NCBI GenBank assembly: GCA_919902505.1
Contig: CAKKRE010000021.1
Coordinates: 43,674-107,673 of the forward strand
Direction: 5' to 3'
From: Nitrospiraceae bacterium
GTDB lineage: Bacteria > Nitrospirota > Nitrospiria > Nitrospirales > Nitrospiraceae
DNA: 64,000 nt
Shown: one piece after another, positions 1-9,673 of the stretch
How the letters are laid out: each line of letters begins with the position of its first letter
How positions within the stretch are numbered: position 1 is the stretch's first letter
The notes under the pieces: generated by a model
Told to the model about the DNA's origin: nothing
The model's database searches: none
The model's input: the letters and a program-made list of their open reading frames with translations, nothing else
Translations under genes and position numbers: made by a program

Positions 1-1124
1 GAATGCGGCAACGGATTGGTTTTGGACAGGAACTCGGCCGTCGCCTTCGCCGTTTTCCTCGGTTGCGGGCACACACCGCTCGGGCCCGCACCGCTTCCCG
101 CCGCCTGCGCCACTTCGGCTCCGCCTTTGAACGTGGCTCGCAAATAGGCCATAACATCCGCGACACCCTGCTGCCCGATCGTCAGGCCCCAGTAAGGCAT
201 ACTTGGCGATTTTCCCATCGCCGCTCCACCGTGATTGATGACATTATAAAGATAGTCGGTCGGCACCTTGTCGAACGGAATGTTCGCATGGATCGCCGGC
301 TTCGGCTCCAGGCCGGATGCCGCGGGCCCGTCACCTTTTCCGGTCGCTCCGTGGCATTGCGAGCAATATTCTTTGTAGATCACCTTCCCGCGATCGACGC
401 TCACCATCCCGAACTCCGGCGCCGTCCAGGGCTCGTAATATTTGAAGTCCTTCACCCCCTGCACCATGAGGAACCCGATCACCGCGCGAAGCTGCGGCTC
501 CGTCGCATCGGCCAGGAACTCCCCGTTATGGACCGTGAAATCTTGCGGGTTCTGGCCGAAACGGAAGAGCCAATCCTTGTCGTACCGTTGACCGGCCGCG
601 ACGAGCGACGCGCTCTGCGGCCCGCCGATCAGCTTGCCGTTCTCCTCGATCAGGTGACAGCCGAGACAGGCGTGGGCCTTATAGGCCATGCCGCCAAACG
701 TCGCGTCGAACTTACTGACCTTCGAGAGATCGAAGGCACCGACTTTTACCCGCGGGTCCTTGTTGTACTGCTCGAAATATTCGGCGATGGCCACAGCTTC
801 GTCATCCGCGACGACCGGATGCCGCATCGGCCCCTCAGACAAATCCCATCGATACCCTTTGGGATAGAGCGGTGCTTCTTTCCCTGTGAGATACCGAAGC
901 AACCATGATCGCTGATACTTGCTCCCGGCCCAAATCAAATCAGGTGCCTTCAAGTTGAAACGCGAATCCGCGTTCCCTTCCAAGCGGTGGCATCCGGCGC
1001 AATTGTTCTGGATCAACGCTTTGGCTCGACTCTGGTCGCTTCCCAACAGCAGGCGCGGGAACGACACCAGCCCGAGTACGAATACCAACGCGCATCCGAT
1101 CATCACCGTTCGTCTTCCACCCAT
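1..1124 (-). CDS. Multihaem c-type cytochrome (three CxxCH), signal peptide, truncated by left window edge
   Basis: Manual minus-strand translation from ATG at 1124 (MGGRRTVMIGCALVFVLGLVSFPRLLLGS...NNCAGCH...ACLGCH...YCSQCHG) stays open to position 1; absent from ORF track because it has no stop in the window. Confidence 0.85.
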   Translation of the reverse strand, partial: MGGRRTVMIGCALVFVLGLVSFPRLLLGSDQSRAKALIQNNCAGCHRLEGNADSRFNLKAPDLIWAGSKYQRSWLLRYLTGKEAPLYPKGYRWDLSEGPMRHPVVADDEAVAIAEYFEQYNKDPRVKVGAFDLSKVSKFDATFGGMAYKAHACLGCHLIEENGKLIGGPQSASLVAAGQRYDKDWLFRFGQNPQDFTVHNGEFLADATEPQLRAVIGFLMVQGVKDFKYYEPWTAPEFGMVSVDRGKVIYKEYCSQCHGATGKGDGPAASGLEPKPAIHANIPFDKVPTDYLYNVINHGGAAMGKSPSMPYWGLTIGQQGVADVMAYLRATFKGGAEVAQAAGSGAGPSGVCPQPRKTAKATAEFLSKTNPLPH

Positions 1125-1161
1125 GAGGCACCCCTTCCTTTCACTCCCTGCGATTTGCCCG

Positions 1162-1797
1162 TCAGCGTGTCTCAAGCCAGGCATGAATGTCTGCGATCTC
1201 CTGATGACTCAGCACTGAGCCCCAGGCCGGCATCGGGCCACGACCATGAAGCACCGTTTCCCAGAACGCCCCTTCATTCTTCAAGATCGTATTGCGCGCC
1301 AGTTTCGGTCCCGCCCCGCCGACGGCGCCTTCGCCATGGCAGGCCTGGCAATTGTGCGCAAACAGTCCCGCCCCTCTGGCCGCCACGCCGGTCACCGGGC
1401 CCTCAAGCCCAGGACGCGGGCCTGCCGCAGGCGCGATCATGGCCAACTCTTCTTCAATCGACGGCAGATGGTCCGGCGCACCGGGATGATACCGCGCCGT
1501 CACGAATTGCAAGACCACCGCTGTCTCTTCCCTGGACAAATCCGCTCCCCAATGCATCATCTTCTCAACCGTCACTGTCCATCGGTCGGCCGGCAACCGT
1601 TGCTGGACGATCAGGTCGGTCGTATGGCAGACGGCGCAACGGGCATGAATCAATGTTAGAGCTTGACGAGCCTGGGCCGGTTGAATCGTTCCACGGTCAT
1701 CTTCCTGAGCAGCCGTGATCGCGACCCAGCCAAGCAGGGTACAGAGCCATGCAGCGAGCAGGAAACCGGAGGTCTTTTTCGCCGTTCTCTGGATCAT
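1162..1797 (-). CDS. Dihaem c-type cytochrome, probable SorB-like electron acceptor of sulfite dehydrogenase
   Basis: Internal start MIQRTAKK.. at 1797 overlaps the upstream gene stop (ATGA); CAVCH and CQACH motifs. Confidence 0.8.
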   Translation of the reverse strand: MIQRTAKKTSGFLLAAWLCTLLGWVAITAAQEDDRGTIQPAQARQALTLIHARCAVCHTTDLIVQQRLPADRWTVTVEKMMHWGADLSREETAVVLQFVTARYHPGAPDHLPSIEEELAMIAPAAGPRPGLEGPVTGVAARGAGLFAHNCQACHGEGAVGGAGPKLARNTILKNEGAFWETVLHGRGPMPAWGSVLSHQEIADIHAWLETR

Positions 1798-2978
1798 GCC
1801 GCGACCGTCACGGCCAGGCGATCCCACCCATTCCAGAGAAACCCGCCCGGATTCCACGGGCTCATCGCCGGTTGTTGCTCCCCCTGCGCATCGCTGGCGC
1901 GGCAGAGAATGGCGGTGGGCCCCGGCGTACGTGCGTTCCACACGAACTGCCACTGCCGCCAGGCATAGGGTTGCCCGTCTCCCAATAACCGGGCCTGTTC
2001 CCAGGTCTTTCCGTCGTCGCAGGACACTTCGACCTTCAGAACCGGCGCCTCGCCGGCCCAGGCGACACCTTGAATCGTGACCGGCCCGATCCGTACCGTG
2101 TCTCCCTCGGCCGGAGCGGCGATGAGCGACTTGACGGGCATCTGCTCGACCGGAACCATCGCGCTTTCCGGCAACCCGGAAGACAGGCGAACGGCCGTCT
2201 CCGGAATGCGATAGGCCTGCTGCATGTAGTAACCTGGCGTCTCGTCGGCCCGCACCGTGATCTCGGTCAACCACTTCATGCAGGATTCGGCCATCCAACC
2301 GGGGGTAATGACCCGCAGCGGCGCGCCATGCAGCAAAGGCAGGGGACGACCGTTCATTTCATAGGCCAGGAGCGTGTCAGGATGAAGCGCCTTCGCGAGG
2401 GGGATACTTCGCGTGAACAGCGGCACCGTGGCCAGCACCGGTCGATCCGCCCCTTGCAACTGCACATGCAGTCCCTGAAGTTTCACCCCGGCTCGCTGCA
2501 ACACATCCCGCAGACGCACCCCGGTCCATTGCGCGTTGCCGACCGCTCCGCGTTCCCACTGCACACCGGGCACTTTGGGACGATGGTGCGCGCGTCCGTT
2601 TCCGCTGCATTGCAGGACGGCGGTCAGGGTGACGGCCTCGAGCTGTTGTAAGTCTTTGAGGTTGAGCGTCAGCTCCTCTTTGACCAGCCCTTTGACCGCC
2701 AGTCGCCACGTCTCGGAGCGCACCGCGTCGGCGGCAGGTGGACCGAAATGGCTCCGTACGAAGAACCGCTCATTCGAGGTCAAACGGGAGAGAAATTCGC
2801 GAACGGGTGTTTCTGCGTCGAACGGACGGGACACTCGCACCGTCAGGGGCCCGCTCGATTGGGCGGCCTCTCCCTCGATCGGATTCGCGCTCACCGTCAC
2901 TCCGCGTCCCTTTAGAACCAGCGCGGCACCCACACCCTGCAACAACGTCTTGGCCAGAGCACGCCGAGCAACCTTCAT
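1794..2978 (-). CDS. Molybdopterin sulfite oxidase family protein (SorA/SoxC-like)
   Basis: Sulfite oxidase Mo-cofactor fold with catalytic-type LQCSGNGR Cys motif; C-terminal dimerisation-like region (AWAGEAPVLKVEVSCDDGKTW). Confidence 0.85.
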   Translation of the reverse strand: MKVARRALAKTLLQGVGAALVLKGRGVTVSANPIEGEAAQSSGPLTVRVSRPFDAETPVREFLSRLTSNERFFVRSHFGPPAADAVRSETWRLAVKGLVKEELTLNLKDLQQLEAVTLTAVLQCSGNGRAHHRPKVPGVQWERGAVGNAQWTGVRLRDVLQRAGVKLQGLHVQLQGADRPVLATVPLFTRSIPLAKALHPDTLLAYEMNGRPLPLLHGAPLRVITPGWMAESCMKWLTEITVRADETPGYYMQQAYRIPETAVRLSSGLPESAMVPVEQMPVKSLIAAPAEGDTVRIGPVTIQGVAWAGEAPVLKVEVSCDDGKTWEQARLLGDGQPYAWRQWQFVWNARTPGPTAILCRASDAQGEQQPAMSPWNPGGFLWNGWDRLAVTVAA

Positions 2979-3412
2979 GATCCTCCTTCCGATTGCTCAG
3001 AGACCTCCCCGGGATGGCTATGCGGATTCAGCTCGATCGCGATAGCGGCAGGCACGACGATCGATTGATGCACCGTACACCCATGCGCCACCTTCAGTAG
3101 CCGTTCTCTCAGCTCGGGTGTCACTCGATGGGGAAGGCGAATCGCGAGTTGGATCTGCCCGACTCGATGCGGCGCTTCGGCTATCGTCCACTCCGCTTCT
3201 ACCTTCAGTCCTTCGCGTGAGATATCGTGTCGCGCGCAGAACTGGCCGACAAAGTACCCCACGCAGCTCGCCACCGAACCGACGAACAATTCCACGGGCG
3301 ACATGCCGGAATCCGCGCCGCCGTCGTCCGCCGGCTGATCCGTGACCACGCGATGCCGATCGCTGAGGATGTCGTAGCGCGTTCCTCCCTGATACGCCAC
3401 GCTGAGTTTCAT
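2975..3412 (-). CDS. OsmC family protein
   Basis: SPVELFVGSVASCVGYFVGQFCARH and C-terminal HGCTVHQS motif. Confidence 0.8.
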   Translation of the reverse strand: MKLSVAYQGGTRYDILSDRHRVVTDQPADDGGADSGMSPVELFVGSVASCVGYFVGQFCARHDISREGLKVEAEWTIAEAPHRVGQIQLAIRLPHRVTPELRERLLKVAHGCTVHQSIVVPAAIAIELNPHSHPGEVSEQSEGGS

Positions 3413-3511
3413 CTCGTCCTCCTCCGCTCGCATCTCGTACTTCGCATCTCGTTGTTCATTCCCAGGAGGGATGTGTCATGAGATACGCCTCACGAGACGC
3501 GTTGCACGCGT

Positions 3512-4357
3512 TCAATAGGGTGCATCCGCCGGTTTCTCTCCCTTCGGCCAGTCATTGCCCTTGTCGTGAAAATCCGGGCGTGGTTGGGAGTTGATATACG
3601 CCGCCACGTCATAGGCATCCTGATCCGACAGGGCCCATCCTCTGGTGCGAGGCATGTTCGATTTGATGAAAGAAGCGGCCACCGGAATACGCGCCATCTC
3701 CGCGCCGATGTTGTAAGACTGAGGCCCCCACACAGGGGGAGCTGCCATCGTGCCCTGCCCGTCCCCTCCGTGGCAAAACGCGCAACGGGACGTGAAGACC
3801 TTGGCACCGTTCACCACATCCGGCGGCTTGGGCGCTTGAATCCGTGGAATGCCGCGCCAGGCCATCCGGCTTCCTGCCGGAACATCCTTCGACAGCCATC
3901 CGATGTAGGCCACGATCGCCTGAAGCTTATGACTGTCTTGCGGGATCGGCTTACCGTTCAGGCTGCGCTCGAAACATTCATTGATACGGTCGGCCAGCGT
4001 CACGACGCGGCCGGTCCGCGCACGATATTCCGGATAGGCCCGCGAGAGCCCGACATAGGAGGCCGAATTGGGATCGAGCCCTGCGTCCAAATGACAATTG
4101 GCGCAGGTGAGCCGGTTTCCTACGTAGGGGGCGGCAAATTCCTGCGTATGGACGATCAACTGGTAACCCAACCGGATCTGCTCCCCGCGCTGCCCGCCGG
4201 AGATGGAATCGGGGGAGGGATGACTGAAGAGGGCATCGAGCCGTTCAGGCTCGGCTTGATTCACGGCAGGTTGTCCGCCGCTGCGCGATTCCTGAGAACC
4301 GACGCAACCTCCGGCGAACACGCCGAGTGCTATGGCACAGAGAAAAATGTGTCGCAT
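3512..4357 (-). CDS. Dihaem c-type cytochrome lipoprotein, TsdA (thiosulfate dehydrogenase)-like
   Basis: CANCHLDAG, NECFERSLNGKPIP, CAFCHGGDGQG; lipobox FAGGC. Confidence 0.7.
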   Translation of the reverse strand: MRHIFLCAIALGVFAGGCVGSQESRSGGQPAVNQAEPERLDALFSHPSPDSISGGQRGEQIRLGYQLIVHTQEFAAPYVGNRLTCANCHLDAGLDPNSASYVGLSRAYPEYRARTGRVVTLADRINECFERSLNGKPIPQDSHKLQAIVAYIGWLSKDVPAGSRMAWRGIPRIQAPKPPDVVNGAKVFTSRCAFCHGGDGQGTMAAPPVWGPQSYNIGAEMARIPVAASFIKSNMPRTRGWALSDQDAYDVAAYINSQPRPDFHDKGNDWPKGEKPADAPY

Positions 4358-4604
4358 ACTTAGATGATCACGCAAACTGCATACCACGTCGACACGAGCT
4401 CGACTAAGAGAATTAGCTTTTGGCATGCCCTATGGGGAATGCGTGCCTGCATACGTGGCGACAAAAGCCACAGTCCCCCTTTGCCGCCTGCGGCATCGTG
4501 CTACAGCGAACTCGTACGCCTGACCGTCTTGAATGTGATGATTAGGGACAGGTTTGGGGAAAAGGATTCGGGGAAATAGTCAGTCGCTCGGACCCACTGT
4601 TGGA

Positions 4605-4955
4605 TCACGGTTTGAGCGAGCGAATGTAGGCGATCACATCGGCTAACTTCTCCTCATTGAAGGCTATCGCATACCCGGTCATGGCCGTGCCGGGCCGCCC
4701 CTCCTGTATCACCTTGCGCAACTGCGCATCGGTCTTCTCCTGCGTCGCCTTGGCCGTGAGATTGGGCGGGGGCGGCGCAAGATAGGCCGCCATGTCGCTG
4801 TCGCCTTTTCCAGTCGGCCCATGACAGTTCTGGCAACTCTCGCGATACAGCTTCTGACCGGCCTCGGGATTCCCCTTTCCGGAGACGGCCAGACTGATCG
4901 GAATCACTCCCAGCGCAAACAGCATTGTGAGGCTCAGATTGACTATTGTTCGCAT
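4605..4955 (-). CDS. Small monohaem c-type cytochrome
   Basis: Signal peptide from MRTIVNLSLTML; CQNCHGPTGKGD; ADVIAYIRSL tail. Confidence 0.8.
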   Translation of the reverse strand: MRTIVNLSLTMLFALGVIPISLAVSGKGNPEAGQKLYRESCQNCHGPTGKGDSDMAAYLAPPPPNLTAKATQEKTDAQLRKVIQEGRPGTAMTGYAIAFNEEKLADVIAYIRSLKP

Positions 4956-5005
4956 AACGATTCTCCCCAAAGAGGTTTCCAGGAACAGACGCATCTGCTC
5001 GCGTC

Positions 5006-6331
5006 TTACGTCGCCCGCTTCAAACTCAACATGTAGCTGGTCAAGTCATTGAGCTGTTGATCGGTGAGCGGGAACTTCGGCATGAACGATCCCGGCGATA
5101 CGGATTGCGGATCGCGGAAATGCTTGAGATGCCAGGCCCGGTCCGGCCTCGTGTCCCCGATCGTGGACAGGTCGGGGGCGACGGCGCCTCCTTCACCATG
5201 GATGCGATGGCACCCGGCGCAACCGAGCTGCGCATACATCGCTCTCCCCTGGGCGACGGCCGGATCGGTTCTCGGCACGGCGTACAGATTCTTGAGCGAG
5301 ATGCCTAAGAGGCCGAAGACGACGAACAGGAACAACAGGCCGCTGCCCAGCGCCACCGGCCTCCGTATGGGGTTTCGAACCGGGTTGCGATCGATGAACG
5401 GCCAGCACAACATGATCAGAATCACACAAAGAGGCAGGACCCAAGTCGCAAGCGGCTCAAGCGGTCCGTGCACGTACTTGAGCAGCTCGTAATAGAAGAG
5501 AAAGTACCATTCGGGCACCGGCACGAAGCTCGTATCGGACGGGTTGGCCTTATCCGTCAGGGGCAGGGGAATGCTGAACGCCAGCGTGGCGACCACGAGA
5601 AACACCGCGGCGATCACTACCGCATCCATGTAGACCTGCCGGGGAGCGAAGGTCTCGCTGCCCAGCGACGCCCGATCGTCGGTCCAGGGCCCGGCCGGCC
5701 CCACCCGCCGCAACACGAAAAGATGCAGGGCGATTCCGCCGATCAGAATCGCCGGCAGGAATAACACATGAATCGCAAAAAACCGCGAGAGCGTCAATGC
5801 ACCCAGGATTTCCCCTCCTCGCAAGACCCGGGAGAGGAAATCACCGACGAGCGGAACCGTGCCCACCATGTTGATGCCGATCTGCGTCGCCCAATAGGCA
5901 GTTTGATCCCAGGGCAGCAGGTAGCCGGTAAACGCAAAGGTCATCACGACGAGGAACAGCACCACCCCGACCATCCACATCGCTTCACGCGGCTTTTTGT
6001 AGGCACCATAGAGAAACGTCTGCAGCATATGGAGGCCGATCGCCACGACCATCGACGACGCGCCCCAATGGTGGAGCCCGCGCACGAACCATCCGAATGT
6101 GACCTCGGTTTCAATGAATCGGACGCTGTCGTAGGCGTGGTCCGGCGTGGGAGCATAATAAAGCGCGAGGAACATGCCGGTGGCGGCCTGAAGTACGAAC
6201 AAGAACAACGTGACGGAGCCGAAGACGTAAATCCAACTGGCTCCGCCCGGAATGGGTTCGTCAAGCAACGTACGCTGAACCGGCTTCAGATTCAGGCGAC
6301 TGTCGAGCCAGTCGTACAGGCGAGTAGGCAT
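5006..6331 (-). CDS. Cytochrome b (b6/subunit IV-like) fused to C-terminal cytochrome c domain
   Basis: Start MPTRLYDWLDSRLNLKP at 6331; multi-TM cytochrome b motifs (GWFVRGLHHWGASSM, PVPEWYFLFYYELLKY) followed by CAGCHRIHGEGG. Confidence 0.9.
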   Translation of the reverse strand: MPTRLYDWLDSRLNLKPVQRTLLDEPIPGGASWIYVFGSVTLFLFVLQAATGMFLALYYAPTPDHAYDSVRFIETEVTFGWFVRGLHHWGASSMVVAIGLHMLQTFLYGAYKKPREAMWMVGVVLFLVVMTFAFTGYLLPWDQTAYWATQIGINMVGTVPLVGDFLSRVLRGGEILGALTLSRFFAIHVLFLPAILIGGIALHLFVLRRVGPAGPWTDDRASLGSETFAPRQVYMDAVVIAAVFLVVATLAFSIPLPLTDKANPSDTSFVPVPEWYFLFYYELLKYVHGPLEPLATWVLPLCVILIMLCWPFIDRNPVRNPIRRPVALGSGLLFLFVVFGLLGISLKNLYAVPRTDPAVAQGRAMYAQLGCAGCHRIHGEGGAVAPDLSTIGDTRPDRAWHLKHFRDPQSVSPGSFMPKFPLTDQQLNDLTSYMLSLKRAT

Positions 6332-6350
6332 ATTCCTCGTGGAAAGCGGG

Positions 6351-6902
6351 TTACAACTCCACACTCTGTGGAAGGCCGGATTTGAAGTCCTGATACATGA
6401 CGAGGAGCCGGCCTCCCTCCACTTTCGACGGCAGTACATCCAGCGGACGCGGCGCGGGTCCGCCCAGCACCTGACCGTTGATGTCATAGGCGCTCCCGTG
6501 ACAGGGACATAAGAACTTCTTTTCCGTGTCGTCCCACCGATACCCGCATCCCAGATGCGTGCAGATCGGCGAGAAGACCTTCACCTCGCCTTGCGCCTGC
6601 TTCACCGCCCATACCGCCTTCTGGGACTTCGCTTCCAGCCAGCCATCGCGGACGGTGGTCACATGATCCAATTGGGTAGGGCGCCCCGCGGGCAAGGTAT
6701 CCACCGGGCCGACATCGACCCATTCACGTTTGCGTCGCATGAAGGCCGGTGACACCAGCGAGCCGAGCAGTGGCACAGCCAACCCTGCCCCGACCACAGC
6801 GGCCGCGGCAACAGTCACCCAGTGAAAAAATGTACGCCGCGACCCGACCGGGGTCGACAGCCCTGCCCTTTCACTGCCCTGTGTGTCGTCGGAATGACTC
6901 AC
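6351..6902 (-). CDS. Rieske iron-sulfur protein of bc-type complex
   Basis: CTHLGCGYRW and CPCHGSAYD motifs, N-terminal TM. Confidence 0.9.
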   Translation of the reverse strand: MSHSDDTQGSERAGLSTPVGSRRTFFHWVTVAAAAVVGAGLAVPLLGSLVSPAFMRRKREWVDVGPVDTLPAGRPTQLDHVTTVRDGWLEAKSQKAVWAVKQAQGEVKVFSPICTHLGCGYRWDDTEKKFLCPCHGSAYDINGQVLGGPAPRPLDVLPSKVEGGRLLVMYQDFKSGLPQSVEL

Positions 6903-6991
6903 GTTCGCAATCCATCGTGTAGGGTGATTCCGGACAGGAGGGGAGACGGCAGCATATTCACTCCCGCCCCCTCCGCCATTCGCAATTTGAT

Positions 6992-7435
6992 TCAGACCGT
7001 CTGGTTCTCAATATCCAGCCCCAGACCGATCCAGGCCCGCAGCAAATCGTGTCGGGTCAATGTGTATCTGATCGTGCCGTCCTTCTCGACGGGCAGATTG
7101 AGCAAGCGCTTCTCTTCCATCATTCGAACCGCATCGTCGATCGATGTCTCCGCCGTCACGGTAATCCGATCCTTGACCATGACCTGTTCTGCCGTCAGCT
7201 GATTGAGATCCTGGTTCGACCTCAGGGCTTTCAATAGATCGAATTCACTGATGAACCCGATGTACTGTCCCGCGTCATCGACCACCGGCGCCCCGGGTGT
7301 ATGAGTCGTCAGCAACTCCACCGCAATCGCCAATGCGCTTTGGTTCCGGTGAATGCGCAATTGGTTCGTCCCTACAATCTGTCCGACCGTCTTAAATCCG
7401 CCTACCGGCACACCCGGTCTTGCCATCGTCGTCAT
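6992..7435 (-). CDS. CBS domain-containing protein
   Basis: Two CBS-like repeats (TPGAPVVDDAGQYIGFISEFDLL; LLNLPVEKDGTIRYTLTRHDLLRAW). Confidence 0.8.
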   Translation of the reverse strand: MTTMARPGVPVGGFKTVGQIVGTNQLRIHRNQSALAIAVELLTTHTPGAPVVDDAGQYIGFISEFDLLKALRSNQDLNQLTAEQVMVKDRITVTAETSIDDAVRMMEEKRLLNLPVEKDGTIRYTLTRHDLLRAWIGLGLDIENQTV

Positions 7436-7541
7436 CCTGTCCTCCTTCGCGCTATTCCAGTGACGGAATTGCCACCGGCACTATCCACACCGTCTATGAT
7501 CGACAGTGCGCACACGCCACTTCACAGAGAAACCTGTTGGG

Positions 7542-7763
7542 TCAGGATTTTTTACCTGCCTCGATCGGGCAAGTATTGATCCCCAGCAGAGTCCATACCG
7601 GACAAAACCCGATGGCGCCGGTGACCAACGCAATCGCTCCCATTGCCAGCGCAATCCCCATCCCCACCGGCGGAAGCCCGGCGAAAGCACCGATTCCGAT
7701 CAACAAGACCCCGAGGACAATCCGGACCGGCCGCTCGATTCCACCGACATTGCATGCCATCAC
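7542..7763 (-). CDS. DUF2892-type (YgaP C-terminal-like) inner membrane protein
   Basis: NVGGIERPVRIVLGVLLIGIG...GFCPVWTLLGINTCP. Confidence 0.7.
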   Translation of the reverse strand: MMACNVGGIERPVRIVLGVLLIGIGAFAGLPPVGMGIALAMGAIALVTGAIGFCPVWTLLGINTCPIEAGKKS

Positions 7764-7961
7764 AGCACCTCCTTCGTTGCGATCACGCTCTCAACTGCCA
7801 GCTTTCGGCCATCAGCATTCGGATTCAAAGACTGTCGGCTAATCGCTATCTTAATGGGTATGAGTCATCATCCAGAAGATGGATTCAGCTTTTGCAGGTT
7901 TCGCTCTCGACGATTTTTCAGCGACACCTTCCGCAGCCAGCTGACGGCTGATCGCTGACGG

Positions 7962-8432
7962 CTACTTCGTTGTCGCAAACCGATACATGTCATGGCAGGT
8001 GGTGCAGCGCGCCGTCATGCTCGACAGACGATTGAGAATTTGCACGGAGGATTCCCCTTGCGCAATACCGTCCGCCAGATGATCCATATCCTTGTGGATC
8101 GACATGCCCATTTGCTTAAAAGCCAGGGGCAGTTTCAGCATGACAGCGGGATTGACGTCTGCCGCCATCGCCATGCCTGCCGAGCGAGCTGCGGCTTCTG
8201 CGGCCTTGAGGTTTTGGTCCTGGCTCCCTAATACCGTCACCACTCCATGTACCGACTTGAGCAATTGCCGCATCTCCGCCAGGATCAGATCCCGCTCCGC
8301 CGGCGCCAGGAGGACTTCCGTGCGCCCGTCGGCCCCCGGCCTGGTGTGCCCCTGCACGAACAACGCCACAATCACGCCCACCGTAACTATCCATAACACT
8401 GCGGTTCCCAACCCAAGCACACGCCAATTCAT
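7962..8432 (-). CDS. Membrane-anchored cytochrome c'-like protein with C-terminal CTTCH
   Basis: N-terminal TM and C-terminal ARCTTCHDMYRF. Confidence 0.65.
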   Translation of the reverse strand: MNWRVLGLGTAVLWIVTVGVIVALFVQGHTRPGADGRTEVLLAPAERDLILAEMRQLLKSVHGVVTVLGSQDQNLKAAEAAARSAGMAMAADVNPAVMLKLPLAFKQMGMSIHKDMDHLADGIAQGESSVQILNRLSSMTARCTTCHDMYRFATTK

Positions 8433-8453
8433 CAGGCAACCCTTTCCATTCGG

Positions 8454-8819
8454 TTACGGGAGCTTGCGACTGGCGTTACTCCCGAGCACTCGTACGTAAG
8501 CCGTCACGTCACGGATCTCCTCGTCGGAGAGGACAAATTTCCACGCTCCCATGGCAGTGTCTTTCCGTCCGTCGTGAATCGTTTTCATGAGGGACGCATC
8601 CAACTTGCTTTGTGCAGCGGGAGAGCTGAGATCGGCGACCGGCGGATTAAACTTCATAGAGGCGTCGCCCTTCCCATCGACTCCGTGGCAACGGATACAG
8701 AGATTGGTATAGAGCACCTTGCCTTTGGCCACATTCCCCCCGGCCGCATACGAACCACTGCCCACCGCCGCAGCGAAGAGCATCGACAGGAGAACCGGAC
8801 CGGTGACTCTGGCGTTCAT
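8454..8819 (-). CDS. Small monohaem c-type cytochrome
   Basis: CIRCHGVDGKGD; signal peptide from MNARVTGPVLLSML. Confidence 0.8.
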   Translation of the reverse strand: MNARVTGPVLLSMLFAAAVGSGSYAAGGNVAKGKVLYTNLCIRCHGVDGKGDASMKFNPPVADLSSPAAQSKLDASLMKTIHDGRKDTAMGAWKFVLSDEEIRDVTAYVRVLGSNASRKLP

Positions 8820-8927
8820 CATCTTCTCCTTTGTAAGGAGCTGCCGCACACCCGTGGCTTCCCCACATACAATGAGAATGCGATCCTCGTGCCAGTTTGA
8901 CAGGAAAGGACAATGAAGGGAACCGCG

Positions 8928-9108
8928 CTAGCCCGGATTATTCATGAATACCGCCGCGAGGCGTTCGAGACGGAAGCCCGCCGAGGCTGCTCGCATGTGA
9001 GGCCGACGCAGGCGTACTCGCAGTCCGTCGAGGAGGCCGAACGAGAACAGCCTCGCCGGGCGAGAGGATCGGACGCCGGAGCAGGTATTCATGAATAGTC
9101 TGGGCTAG
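8928..9108. repeat. MITE-like element family A, copy 1
   Basis: Terminal inverted repeats CTAGCCCGGATTATTCATGAATA ... TATTCATGAATAGTCTGGGCTAG; highly similar to 29658-29836. Confidence 0.85.
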
Positions 9109-9213
9109 GAGTAGCCGAGTAGCGGAAGAATCCGACGCGCAGCCGGGCAAACCGTGGAGACTATCGCCCCACCGCTCGATCCCGGCTGGCGCAGGATGCC
9201 CCAATCCGGAGCG

Positions 9214-9648
9214 TCAGGAGATGGTGGGCTCTAGGGTGATGCGTGTTTTCATCGAATTCGAGATCAGGCAGTTGGCCTCTGCCTTCTCGATGAGCTCCTT
9301 GGCTTTCGCCGCATCGCTACCAGACTGAAGGGTAATCTGCGGACGCAACGTAATCACGGTGACCTGAAACTTTCCTTCTACGAGTTCCAACCGTCCTTCC
9401 GCCTCACAGTGGTACGACGTGAACGCCAATCCGGCCCGTTCGGCGACCGCCAGAAATGTCGTCATCAGGCAGATGTTGGCCGCCGCCACATACAAGTCCT
9501 CAGGCGACCAGATGCCTTCATGTCCTTTGAACTCCGGAGGTGTCGCGACCCGGATCTCCGGTTTGCCGTCGCAGGTGATGATGCCCTTTTTCTGTTCCGT
9601 CCATTTCACTGCCGCGCGATACGTATACACCTTGCTGCGAACTTCCAT
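9214..9648 (-). CDS. OsmC family protein
   Basis: SPEDLYVAAANICLMTTFLAVAERAG; start MEVRSKVY preceded by GGAGGG. Confidence 0.75.
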   Translation of the reverse strand: MEVRSKVYTYRAAVKWTEQKKGIITCDGKPEIRVATPPEFKGHEGIWSPEDLYVAAANICLMTTFLAVAERAGLAFTSYHCEAEGRLELVEGKFQVTVITLRPQITLQSGSDAAKAKELIEKAEANCLISNSMKTRITLEPTIS

Positions 9649-9673
9649 CGTTCCCTCCAATTGAAAACAATTG

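Noticed and set aside
3-908. Long plus-strand ORF (301 aa) and many other plus-strand ORFs before ~31 kb
   Set aside because: They are antisense to clearly homologous minus-strand genes with good motifs; composition is Arg/Pro/His-rich as expected for shadow ORFs in GC-rich DNA.
7791-7963. Possible CRISPR because of recurring GCTGA/CAGC words
   Set aside because: No regular repeat-spacer spacing and no cas genes; pattern is imperfect inverted repeats.
8913-9204. Short ORFs on both strands with peptides similar to ORFs at 29507-29966
   Set aside because: Similarity is explained by the duplicated non-coding family A repeat; no codon or RBS support.
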